Source of the DNA: Aplidium turbinatum
Taxonomy: Eukaryota > Chordata > Ascidiacea > Aplousobranchia > Polyclinidae
Assembly: GCA_918807975.1 (NCBI GenBank)
Contig: OU964918.1
Coordinates: forward strand, 27,326,477 to 27,390,476
DNA: 64,000 bases
Direction: 5' to 3'
Shown: positions 42,801-52,824 of the stretch, piece by piece
How the letters are laid out: each line of letters starts with the position of its first letter
Numbering within the stretch: position 1 is the stretch's first letter
The notes under the pieces: generated by a model
What the model saw: only the letters and a program-made list of their open reading frames with translations
Told to the model about the DNA's origin: nothing
Database searches by the model: none
Program-made: the position numbers and the translations under genes

Positions 42801-45800
42801 ATGTCTACAGCTGCAAAATTGACTTTTGCTGGATCTGTTGTATTCACAACTTCAATGGTTGCTTTTGTTCATTGGGATCAACAGAGAAACAAACAGGTAT
42901 TCATAAGTTTTCTTTTTGTTTGGTTTTTAAATCTTCATCCTCCGACTGACAAAGTCTTGATAGGTTATTCCTGGTAGTTTCACATCAGGCCTGGAAATTC
43001 GTTTTTGTTGACGACGGACAAACACGTCCGCCGTCCGGTCTAAGCAGCTATTTCGATGGACAAATTAAGTCTCACGGCGGACACACCAGTTTTAACGTCA
43101 ATCATCATTCTTAATCACTTTATTTTGATAAGTCTTCGCCATTTGAGAACTATAGCTGCGGTTTAGGCTTTTTAAAATTTCAGCGAAGTCACTCTGAAAG
43201 GCTTTTATTAGACCATGGAGGTGCGCTCGAAGCGGAATGGCCTGATTCGGTGAGTCCGATTCGGTGAGTTTGATTCGGTGAGTCCGATTCCTATTCGGTG
43301 ATTTTTTCAAATTTTCTTTCAAATTATTGGGTACCGTAGCCTAATTATCATTGCCGTGGTAGGGTTAGGGATTAGTGGTTAGAATCTCACCGAATTGGAC
43401 TCACCGAATAGTAGCAGACCCCGCTTGAAGAGTCAAAGCGCCGTGTAGCTAATAAATATGATGATGATGATAATTATGATGATTTTAAAAAATTTGATAT
43501 CTATGAACTTTGTGTCATGAAAAAAAATACGCCGCATAACTGATTAATTTGCATTGAACGAGGCCGTGTGGCGTCTTGCGTCAAAATGCTCTCGGCACGA
43601 GATCTACACTAACGCGTAACGCTACTATTTTCTGATGTGCAAAGCTTCACTAAGCTTTTTTCTTTAGGTTTATTATTGCGTGTCATGTGAGTGAAAGTGA
43701 CGAAAAGAATAAACAAAACTAAATTTTATTTCCACACAATTATTTTTACATTACACACAATTAACAGGCCTGCACAATTATTTTTCCCCTCTCCGTGATG
43801 CGGTTGCCTCTCCAAAATAGTATCAGTATTCCACAAGATCACGGCAGGCTCGGGGTTATAATCAGCGCAATGGGTAATCGACCGCCGCTTTACCAGTCAG
43901 TTTAACTCTTATCTTTGTGGAAAGAAAAGATCCAACCGTGGGAGCTAGCAAGGAATGGCTAGCGTGGAAGCTACACCGTTATGGTTAGCGAATCGCAACC
44001 GCTGCTTGCTGTACTAGTGAGTGATCAGCCTTGTGCTGATGGCCGGGAAGAACGTCCCTTCTTCACATGTCCTACCCCTGGCACCTGCTGGTTTTGTTGA
44101 CTGGTAAAGCGGCATTGCCTAAAATGATGATGAACTGTTTTATTTTGATCAACGACGCACGAGTACAAAATAATTGACAGGACGAGAAGAACATAATAAA
44201 CATAGCCAGGTCAGAGATGATGAACTGTTTTATTTTGATCAACGACGCACGAGTACAAAATAATTGACACGGCGAGAAGAACACAATAAACATAGCCAGG
44301 TCAGAGACTTTAAAGAACCAGCTTGCCACGCCCCGTGGAGGCGGGGAGCGGCGTGATTATGGGGTGGCGATGCACCCAGAAGGGAAGTCCACCAGCTTAG
44401 GTCGCGGGGGCCAGGCTGGGGAGTCTAGGTACCTGTGGAAGGAAAGTGTGGATCGAGAATTTTGTGCGACTCGTCCGCAAAAGTTAGAATGGCGGAACCG
44501 GCCAGGGAGACAGGCTTAGCTTTCTGCAAACGCAAAAAGGTCAGCTCACGACGGGCCGGGCGACAGAAGTTTTATAAAGCCAGGCAGCGCCCACGTGACC
44601 GTAACACAGGTACGTTTGACTCCTATACCCGGTCTGCCCATAGGCAATAAGGCGATGTGAAAATCAAAAAATTTAAAAAAATCAAAAATCGAATTATCAC
44701 ACAGGGTGACTGTTGCTTTGTAGAGTATTTCTGTAAAATTTCACCCAAAAATATTCAGTACCGTAACCTTAAACATGTAGTCGATTTAGTCCTTGGCATT
44801 TGTTGCCAGCACAGAGTTGCCAAGTACAAATTTTTTGAAGAAAAAACTTTGTTTATCTTTTTTAAATTGTAAAAATTTCCAATTTTAACAACCACAACAA
44901 CAATTATTACATATGATGCGACTGCTAGTTGCCCTTTTAGGTAAAGGCTGGCGGTGTACGGTAAGATATTAAACAATCACCTGGCAACCCTATTTTTGTT
45001 TGGTCAGCAAATACTGATGATATTCAAGCCTTTTTCACTTCTATGGCAAGAGTAGGAATGCACTGTGCATAAGATGACACTTTGGTTTTGTTGTAGTAAT
45101 ATGTATTACATAATCACACAACGCACTGCATAAATATTCGATTGTTTTCGCCGATTTACATTTGTTTTTTGACAGATATAGTAACTGCAACTCTCCAATG
45201 GTAGCTTACACATCAACCAACCAACTTTATATGTGCTTGTAAAACATGCACAAACGAATGAAGAATAAAGACAATGAACAAGAAACAATGGTGAATATCA
45301 AAACATTATACGGTACTGCAGCCAATGAAAGAAAGTCAGATTTCGTGTCTGCTTTTGGCAAGACCCTACGTGAAGCAATTCTCGCCTGAATGAAACCATC
45401 CCGTCGTTGATAGCCAGCAACACTTCCACAGGCGTTAGTGACTTCCCAAATGAGACGCTGCACAGCCTGAGTATGGGCAGGAAAATGAGGGCATTCAAAC
45501 TTTGTGTTTATCAAACTCTAGTCCATCCATGTTCAATTGTTCAAGTGTGAAGTAAGGATAGACTCAGTAAGAGTGGCATGGTCCCAATCAAAGAGCACAG
45601 TGAGTTGGCATCCAAATTTAATTTATATGGGGTAAAAGTACGGACAGAAACATCACCAGAGTTACTGCCTTTGCGAATATTTTCGAACATGTTCACAGAA
45701 AAAGATCGCAGAGCAGGATCATCACTGGATACCGGGGCATTGTTGCATTCAGATGTACCAGGTGCAGCTGGTTCGAAAGGAGAGTCAACGTAAATTTGTG

Positions 45801-46549
45801 GACGGGTCATGTCACGTTTTCGATCCACACTCTCCCTCCACAGGTACCTCGACTCCCCAGCCTGGCCCCCGCGACCTAAGCTGGTGCACTTACCCCTTCG
45901 GGTGCATCGTCACCCCTAAATCACGTCGTTCCCCGCCACCGCGGGGTGTGGCAGGCCGGTTTCTCTCGCCGTGTCAATCATTTGTACTCGTGCGCTGTTG
46001 ATACGAATAAAACAGTTGAACACAAATACGGTGCGATACTGATGAGCCCAGCCTCATGGGCGAAACACGTGGGTATCGCTGTCAATTCTTGCTACAAATC
46101 GGCTGCCCAGAAACTTATCGTTTATTGGAGGTCTGATTGGCTAGTGTGGAAGCTACACCGTTATGGCTAGCGAATCGCAACTGCTGCTCGCTGTACTAGT
46201 GAGTAGTGAGTGATCAGCCTTGTGCTGATGGCCAGGAAGAACGTCCCTTCTTCACTACTGTGTATTATGAAATCTTTGGATCTTGCATAGAAAAACTTTT
46301 GTTTTGTGATGTGTTTATACAGCTATAGCATCATACATTGCTTATCAAATTTTTGGCTGCAAAATTTAAAGCTGATAGTTTTTATTTTTTAAGGAACTAC
46401 GACAAGTTCTTGTTGAAGATATAAAAAAACAAGAAGAAAAGCAACGTAAAAGAGAAGAAAATTTAAAAAGATTAAAGGAAGAGCAAGAACTGAACAATCT
46501 ATTACTGGCGCAACGAAAGAAAAATGGTCAAACCCAGATGTTGGAATGA
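42801..46549 (+). CDS. PET117: PET117 cytochrome c oxidase assembly factor, 2 exons
   Basis: Exon 1 42801-42896 (32 codons, donor GTATTC) and exon 2 46394-46549 give 83 residues; the human protein has 81. The N-terminus, MSTAAKLTFAGSVVFTTSMV, is a hydrophobic membrane/targeting segment, followed by the hallmark HWDQQRNKQ (human QQWDQQRLRDG). A charged helix follows (VLVEDIKKQEEKQRKREEN, ELNNLLLAQRKK). Known role: mitochondrial inner-membrane chaperone for complex IV assembly. The 3.5-kb intron is filled with transposon remnants. An upstream ATG at 42796 opens a nine-codon frame (including its stop) overlapping the start. The final 26 bases overlap the longest MTFMT frame. A splice-acceptor-like TTTTAG lies about 40 bases before the ATG. 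Confidence 0.88.
42986..43765. mobile_element. hAT-like MITE (CAGGCCTCGAAATTC family), copy 2, interrupted
   Basis: The left end CAGGCCTGGAAATTCG and TTGACGACGGACAAAC match the right end of 32914-33846 inverted. 43440-43700 matches its interior. A small TTCGGTGAG MITE (about 43216-43425) is inserted in the middle. It lies in the PET117 intron. Confidence 0.65.
43216..43425. mobile_element. TTCGGTGAG-end MITE, copy 1
   Basis: GATTCGGTGAGTCCGATTC motifs at the left and CTCACCGAATAGTAGC at the right are inverted. The centre holds GGGTACCGTAGCCTAATTA. The same family is at 47537-47825. It is non-coding. Confidence 0.65.
43930..46255. mobile_element. Composite repeat region with transposon-protein remnant
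   Basis: A ~115-bp block beginning GTGGAAGCTACACCGTTATG occurs at about 43960 and, in the same orientation, at about 46147. Both copies end GAACGTCCCTTCTTCAC. A ~340-bp stretch (about 44130-44466, including two 88-bp tandem units) recurs inverted at about 45820-46010. Between them lies a decayed coding piece on the minus strand. The repeat arrangement does not match a single simple element. All of it is within the PET117 intron. Confidence 0.6.
45227..45830 (-). pseudogene. C-terminal remnant of an uncharacterised transposon protein
   Basis: The minus-strand pieces DVSVRTFTPYKLNLDANS, FECPHFPAHTQAVQRLI, VTNACGSVAGYQRRDGFI and QARIASRRVLPKADTK match, from memory, the C-terminus of a multi-copy invertebrate family whose core reads FPCHTQAVER...DGFIRAR.ESR..MP.F.TK. 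Two frames separated by stops show it is broken. Function is unknown; transposon association is inferred from copy number and context. Confidence 0.5.
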
Positions 46550-49500
46550 AATTTTTCAGACATTCCAGTACAATGCTCTTTCCAGAAATTTTTGCATGTT
46601 ACAGAATTATCCATTAAAGCCATACAATGTTTTATTTTTGGGAAGTGATAGTTTTGCTGTGACTTGCTTAAATCGTTTAAAGGAAAATATTGATTGCAAA
46701 CACAGTGAAGAAAGGGTTGTTGAACACTTGGAGGTGATTTTTTTTTGAATTTATGGTTTTCCTATTGATTGACATGCGCTTAGAGAAGAAGTTGTTCTAA
46801 AAATAAGCTTGCATGTGAAATTCTAAGAGCAATTTTAATATTAGTTTCTCAATGCATAGGCTAGTTGTTTTATATCGTATACCTATCACCTAAAGGCTAT
46901 CCTGACAATAAGAGAAAAGAAACAAACATTTATATAGAAGTATAACACTTTAAGGTTTTCACAAGAAAATTGTGGAGCGACAATTATTTCCCAACCAACC
47001 ATCATGTTAAACAAACTACCAGCACCACTTATGACAATTTCACCACCATTCCATACAAAGAGTCTTTGGGCACTGAACCTAGCCAGAGTTGAAATCGCTA
47101 TGAATCCGTTTCGAATAATTGATAGTATTTTGTCACTACCCAAAGATTTTGTGCTTGCGACATACGTTAGTGTGTGTTGGCCAGACTGAATGCAGCATAA
47201 GTTCCCTGTTTAAACAACATTTGTCAACACCCTGTCAAAAACATGGAATACAAAAAGTCAGCTCTGTACTCGCACATGCTCATTAAAGTTCACAAAATAA
47301 ACTGGTCAGAAACTAAAATAAGTCTTATGTTGATGGGCAGACTTCATTGCAACGTCATGCTACCGTTTTGACTCCAATGTTTGGTTTGTCTCCGTTGCTA
47401 GGGCTTGTACTAAATTGTTTGAAAATGTTACGTTATTCGTAAAAAAAAAGAGGAAAATTCTCACATTACTTGTTCACTATTCTAAATCATGGGTTTTCAT
47501 TAACTTTTTTTTCTCGCTTTCACCCCCACCGCAAGACGGAATGGCCCGTTTCGGTGAGTTCCCTATTCGGTGAGAGCCCTGTTCGATGATTTTTTTTTAA
47601 ATTGTCGGGTACCGTAGCCTAATTATCATTGCCGTTTTAAGGGTAGGGGTTAGGGTCTTATTTCAACGTTTAGCGACGTCCGCTAAAACGATGTAAAAGC
47701 GGCAATGATAATTAGGTTACGGTACCCAATCATTTTCAAAAAAAAATTCAAAAAATCACCGAATAGGGAACTCTCCGAAAAAGACTCTCACCGAATCAGA
47801 CTCACCGAATAGTAGCAGACCACACTGCAGAATATGAATTCTGAAATTTATTCTGTACGTTTTTTGCTCTGAAGATGCACACCGCCGAGGTGCTCGAAAC
47901 TTCTTATAAAGTTTTCTTGTTATAAAGAAAGTATTTGATTTGCTATTTTACTCCAGGCAGATTAAAAAAAACGTGAATTTAAAAATTGATTTTGCGTTAC
48001 GGAGAAGGAAGCATTTTCATGTATTTTCATCCTTGTTTGCTAAATTCCGTAACATTTTACAGGTTGTATGCCCAGCACGCAGTGACACTGCTGTTCGCAA
48101 ATATGCAAAGAAACATTCTTTACCGATACATACATGGCCAGTTGCACTTGCACCAAACAAGTTTGATGTAGGTGTTGTGGTTTCATTTGGAAAACTAATG
48201 CCTTCATCGCTCATTGAAAGGTTTCCGTATGGAATGATCAATGTTCACGGGAGTCATTTACCAGCTTTTCGTGGTGCGGCTCCCATTGCTAGAGCAATTG
48301 AATGCGGTTGCAAAACCACTGGAGTTACTGTTATGCAGGTACAAATGCAATAAAATAGTAAACAAGGCAGAATTCTAGCAGTTATTAAACCTTGTTTTGC
48401 TAGTTTAATTTACAGTGACTTCAAAACAATTGTTCTTGCTGTATTTTTGTCTGTTTAGTTATGAATGATCAGATGTAATGCTACCCACAATCAAAAATAT
48501 CAGGCATTTTGCGTATATGTAGCCTATAAATGAACCAAATAGTGATGGAACAAACTCCTTCCATTCAACTCCGACCCAGAGGTGCATATATGGTCGTTCA
48601 TGACCTACGAAAAATCTAATCATTTGCATCATTGTGATAGCTTATTATAGAATGCAAGAATACACAGCTTGTTACATGCGTCTTAAACGTGTATGTAAGA
48701 TTGAAAATTTGATCAAGGAAGTCAATCAAAGATATTCAAGATCTTAAAAACGATACTACATCGGATGGGTAGAAAAAATTGCTAAACTTGAAATCTACCT
48801 AAAAGTTTACTAAATGCACCTTCTAATCTAAAGGACCTTAACATTGCCATAAAGAACTTTCTTAAGAGCTCTGGTTACCACTTCGCTGTTTGGTGAGAGT
48901 GGTGTATTAACGACCGCTCGGTTGGAACATTAATTATATGAAGTATATATAGTATATATTACCAAGGCTCCTATTGCTGAAATTGAACGTGAAATGAGTT
49001 TTAACTAGGAGTTACGACTACTTTGTGATTCGATCGAGCTTTGGATGGAAGACGTTACTTTGAAGTTGATTTCAACTTATTCGTTTATTTCAGATCGCTC
49101 CTAAAAAATTTGATCATGGCTTGATACTTGACAGAAGTTTTGAGATTCCGATCGGCGAAGAGGAGACTGCTCAGCTGGTTACCGATGAACTTGCCAATGT
49201 TGGAGCTGATCTCTGCGTGAAAACGTTGCAGAATCTTCGTTTCAAATTGTCAAATGCTCTTGTTCAAGATCTGGCTGATGTAACTTATGCTCCAAAAATC
49301 ACTATTCAAGATACATATATTAACTGGGAAGAGTTTGATGCCAAAACTATAATTAATAAATTCAGGGCCTATGGATATCTTAAACAGTTCCACTTACGTT
49401 GCCTGTACAAAGAAAATGTGATCAAATTAGCAGATTTTGCGCTTTTTTCCCAGAACAATTTGCCACCAAATTCCAATGCAACTAAACCAGGACAGATTTT

Positions 49501-49678
49501 TTTTGTTAAATCTTCAAAATCACTTGTTATTGCTTGCGAAGTTGGCTTTGTGAAATGCGCAAGACTGATTGTAAGCAATCGTGCTCCCATGACTGGGATT
49601 GATTTTTACAACGGTTTCATGCAGGCTGCGATTAAAAGTGGAAAAGAAATTCGTTTTGAAAGTATGAAAGTGGGCTAG
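46524..49678 (+). CDS. MTFMT: Mitochondrial methionyl-tRNA formyltransferase, 3 exons
   Basis: Exons 46524-46733, 48063-48338 and 49094-49678 join in phase 0. They give 356 residues from the first ATG, or 332 from the ATG at 46596. The enzyme formylates Met-tRNA for mitochondrial initiation using 10-formyl-THF. Visible motifs: the NVLFLGSD nucleotide-fold start; NVHGSHLP followed by RGAAPI, with the catalytic Asn and His; and KKFDHGLIL with the catalytic Asp. Counted from 46596 these are N106, H108 and D145, almost the bacterial numbering (N106, H108, D144). The C-terminal domain begins near TYAPKI and ends DFYNGFMQAA. The first 24 residues (MVKPRCWNEIF...) look like a presequence, favouring 46524, which overlaps PET117 by 26 bases. 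An acceptor at 46558-46559 would instead favour 46596. AATAAA lies at 49715. Confidence 0.93.
46550..46559 (+). promoter_or_regulatory. Candidate trans-splice acceptor between PET117 and MTFMT
   Basis: AATTTTTCAG follows the PET117 stop codon directly. Further AGs at 46567-46568 and 46584-46585 also precede the second MTFMT ATG (46596). In animals with spliced-leader operons the downstream gene is trans-spliced at such a site with little or no spacer. Use of this site would remove the first MTFMT ATG and leave an out-of-frame ATG at 46573. Confidence 0.5.
47537..47825. mobile_element. TTCGGTGAG-end MITE, copy 2, in MTFMT intron 1
   Basis: Left CGGAATGGCCCGTTTCGGTG and right CACCGAATAGTAGCAG regions are inverted relative to each other. 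The core holds an inverted pair around TACCGTAGCCTAATTATC. It sits in intron 46734-48062, in the same family as 43216-43425. Confidence 0.65.
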
Positions 49679-49714
49679 TGCGATGCAATCATTGTTTTTC
49701 TTTTTCGATGTGAA

Positions 49715-49720
49715 AATAAA
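49715..49720 (+). terminator. Polyadenylation signal of MTFMT
   Basis: AATAAA 37 bases after the MTFMT stop codon, the first canonical signal downstream of the PET117-MTFMT pair. None was seen between the two genes. Confidence 0.7.
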
Positions 49721-49774
49721 GACAACATTTTAATAAGGCACTTCGTTTTTTTTATCCAAATGGAATAGTTTTAC

Positions 49775-52700
49775 GATAGCTAGCCCAAGGCCCACGATAA
49801 CTTTAAGGGCTCGAAAACATGAAAAGAACTAGGTTATATACTTATAGCGTATTCTTTGAATACAGTATTTGTTTCTTGTAAATGTCTTGATTTGGGGCAC
49901 AAAGATCTTCTCATCGGCCTTGATTGATAGGCCTATTTTGCTGGGAACAAAACCAGATTGACCTATAAATATTTTAGCAATAATATGAATCGTGGAAATC
50001 GACCGATGTTTGGGGACTCTTCAATTTTGACAAGACTTTAAACACCACTTTTTGTAAGCCTATGCACAGGCATGGATGAACCATTTTAAAAGTAGGTGGG
50101 CCCAGAGGCGCAGCAGTCAAAATTAATCCAAGACCCCCCATAACATTGTTGCATTCCGAATACTTGAAGTCGTTTATACATTGTTTTTCATGATTGCCTT
50201 TCTTGCCAGCAAACGAAAATTTACCATTTTTGAGCCCGATTTGGCCAAAAAATTACAAATTTGTTAAATTGCTCTTAGCGCTGTAGCCTACAATATATGG
50301 CGATGTAAACACAAATAAAAAGGCAGCAATACACACACAGTTATAATACCACTTGGGAGTAATAATCGGCAGCATAGGCTTATATAGTAGCTTACGTGCA
50401 TATGTAATGATATCATTGTTTTAACCATAGAGACCTCAGAGAATAATTAGATTGATTTTTATCTTTATATTTTAAAGAGTCAGCAAATAGTGAAAAAAAG
50501 ACCTAACTTTTAGACAGTTTCAGTCAAACAGCAATGATCGCAAAAATCTGCAAAATGTGACAAGTCAGGCACGACCTCCAGGTAGCCAAGCCTTAACTTT
50601 TTTCAACAAGGAATGGTCAGCCTTAACAAAATTGTTGAATTATTTGCAAGAAATATGATTAAAACAGTAGGCTGCACATAACCATTAAGATGCTAAAAAC
50701 GGCGTGAACTAAAAAGCTGTTCTTTTCCTTGCAAAGCTGTGTGTACGCCTAGGCCTATCCATGCCACGATTTCTTTTGCTGTAGGTTAGGTGTTATACAC
50801 ATTGCACTTTTAGACATTTGTTTCAAGTAACAAACGAACCAAACTGAGTTGGTAATCAACAACGTCCACAAGCGTTGTATCAATATAAAACGTATGAAGG
50901 AAAAAGAATAATTTTTTGTAAAAGTGTGAGAATGGCCTTTAAAATGTCGTTTAATATCTTAGTGAACCAAGCAATGAACGTTCAACAACACTTCCATAAA
51001 ATGCGCCAATTTTTTGTACAATTTATAAATCAGCGTGTTACATTCGTATACAAGATGTTTAGAAAACAAATAGCCTACAAGCCGTTGCTGAAACGTCATC
51101 AAGCAATATAATCCCGTTGAAAATATAAGCATGAAAACCCAAACTGTCAAAAAAGAGGACATTTAAGCATTTTTTAGTGTCCTCGGAGGACAATTCATTT
51201 TTCTTGAAAAAAGAGGACAAATCCTCTTAAAAGAGGACGTATGGTAGCCCTAAGGTAAGGGTCGTTTAAAGTTATTCCAATGCGATGTCCAGCCACACTG
51301 TCCCAGTGGTTGATTAAAACGTCTGTTTTCGAATTTCGAAAATGTCTGTGAGCTTATAGGGTTGCTTATTTTAAGTTTGTAAATGTCCTGTAAACACTAG
51401 TGTGCGTTCACCGTTATTGGATTTCACGACCAGTGTTTCTTTATGCAAGTTTTTGTTGGCAAAATAATTCGGTGTGCCAACTCAATTTATAATAAATAGG
51501 AAAAATATTATATATAAATTTAAAGACTTTTTTCTGATATGAAAATATTTAGCTTAGTGCTGCAAAATGTTGTTAATCAACCATTCTTGCCATGCTGATA
51601 AGCACCGCAAATGATATTTGTCTAATAATCAAGGAAAGACGGTTTTATAGACTCTCATAAAAAGGATAAAAAACCAACTCATTGCTTTTTTATAGGGAAC
51701 ACTGTTCATGAGTTACGATAAAAACGTTTTTCGGTGATTTCCACAAGCGTTTGTTTCATGGTGCCTGATTTCTTTCTCCCTCTTATTGGCAGGGAATGGG
51801 ATGGGATGGAATGGAAGACAGATTTTGGGATGGAAAATGTCAAGGATGGAAAAGAATAGAAGATCTTGATGATGGGATGGAAGACAATCTTCCATCATTC
51901 CATCCCAATTCCATCATTAACTTTCTAATGCTTTATCAAGACATGCAAAATATTACGTTGCTTGCTGAAATAATTCGATTTTCGGTTCGTATTAAACCAA
52001 CGAGACTGTTGCCTGACGCGTATTTGTCAAACCTGCTGTCGTTAGGCAGAATTGACGAATCAGAAAGCTATGGTTTTTAGGTTTATTTGTGGCATATTCA
52101 ACGCGGAGATCACAAAATGTGAAGATGGAAGAGATTTCTGAGATGAAATGGAATGGAAGAAAATCTCAGAATGGAAGATGGAAAAAACGTCTTCCATTCC
52201 ATCCCACACCCTGGTTATTGGAGCCTATTTTTCGCTGATATGTTTGGAGGTCACTATTGTTGCCTGTATTGCGATGTGTCAAACATTTCCATGTTTACTG
52301 AAACTGTTAATGGCAAGATATCTTTTATAAAGCGATGTGACACCACTCTTTGCTTGGCGATGAATATTCTGATGAAACCGCTCGCCTAGCTATAAGTGCG
52401 CAAAACAAGTGGCCTCGTTTATTTGTTGCTGAGGTATTCTAAGATTTAAGAACACGTAACGCTGGATACTGGGTACGAAATGCGTTCTTTTCTAGCACAA
52501 AAGTCAACCTACCCAACATTTTATTAGTGCGGCCCGCCACAGCTCGCCTATGTGCCAAAGTGGCCCGCATGCAAAAAAGGTTGGTGACCCCTGTTTTAGC
52601 GTTTGAAATGCAAAATTTGAAGGACTTGAGCCAAGGACGAATACAGAGAGGAATTTTTGCGTACGTCCCCTCTTCCAGTCAAAATTGTCTCAAAACCTCA

Positions 52701-52824
52701 AAAAATGTGGCAAATGTTAAAGAGCTTTTGCTCGTGATTTTAGATTTGTTGAAATAAATTTTTGATTTTAAATTGTGCTGAAAGGCAAAAATTTTGCGCC
52801 TTCGGCGGATAACATGCTGCCTAA
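49775..52824. repeat. Tandem duplication, copy 1 (~3.05 kb)
   Basis: 50140-52826 is repeated at an offset of exactly 2707 bases (52847-55533), with no difference noticed by eye; all open frames are identical. The 26-base block at 49775-49800 (TAGCTAGCCCAAGGCCCACG core) also recurs at 52825. Copy 1 therefore includes 343 bases (49801-50143) absent from copy 2. The content is non-coding: AT-rich sequence, a GGGATGG/CCATCCC inverted patch around 51795-51915, a second around 52140-52205, and a hAT MITE end. Confidence 0.9.
52530..52603. mobile_element. hAT-type element end (GGTTGGTGACCCCTG)
   Basis: GCGGCCCGCCACAGCTCGCC to GGTTGGTGACCCCTG is the familiar GC-rich right end of a CAGGGGTCACCAACC-type hAT element. 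No matching left end was found within the repeat. An identical copy lies at 55237-55310 through the tandem duplication. Confidence 0.6.
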
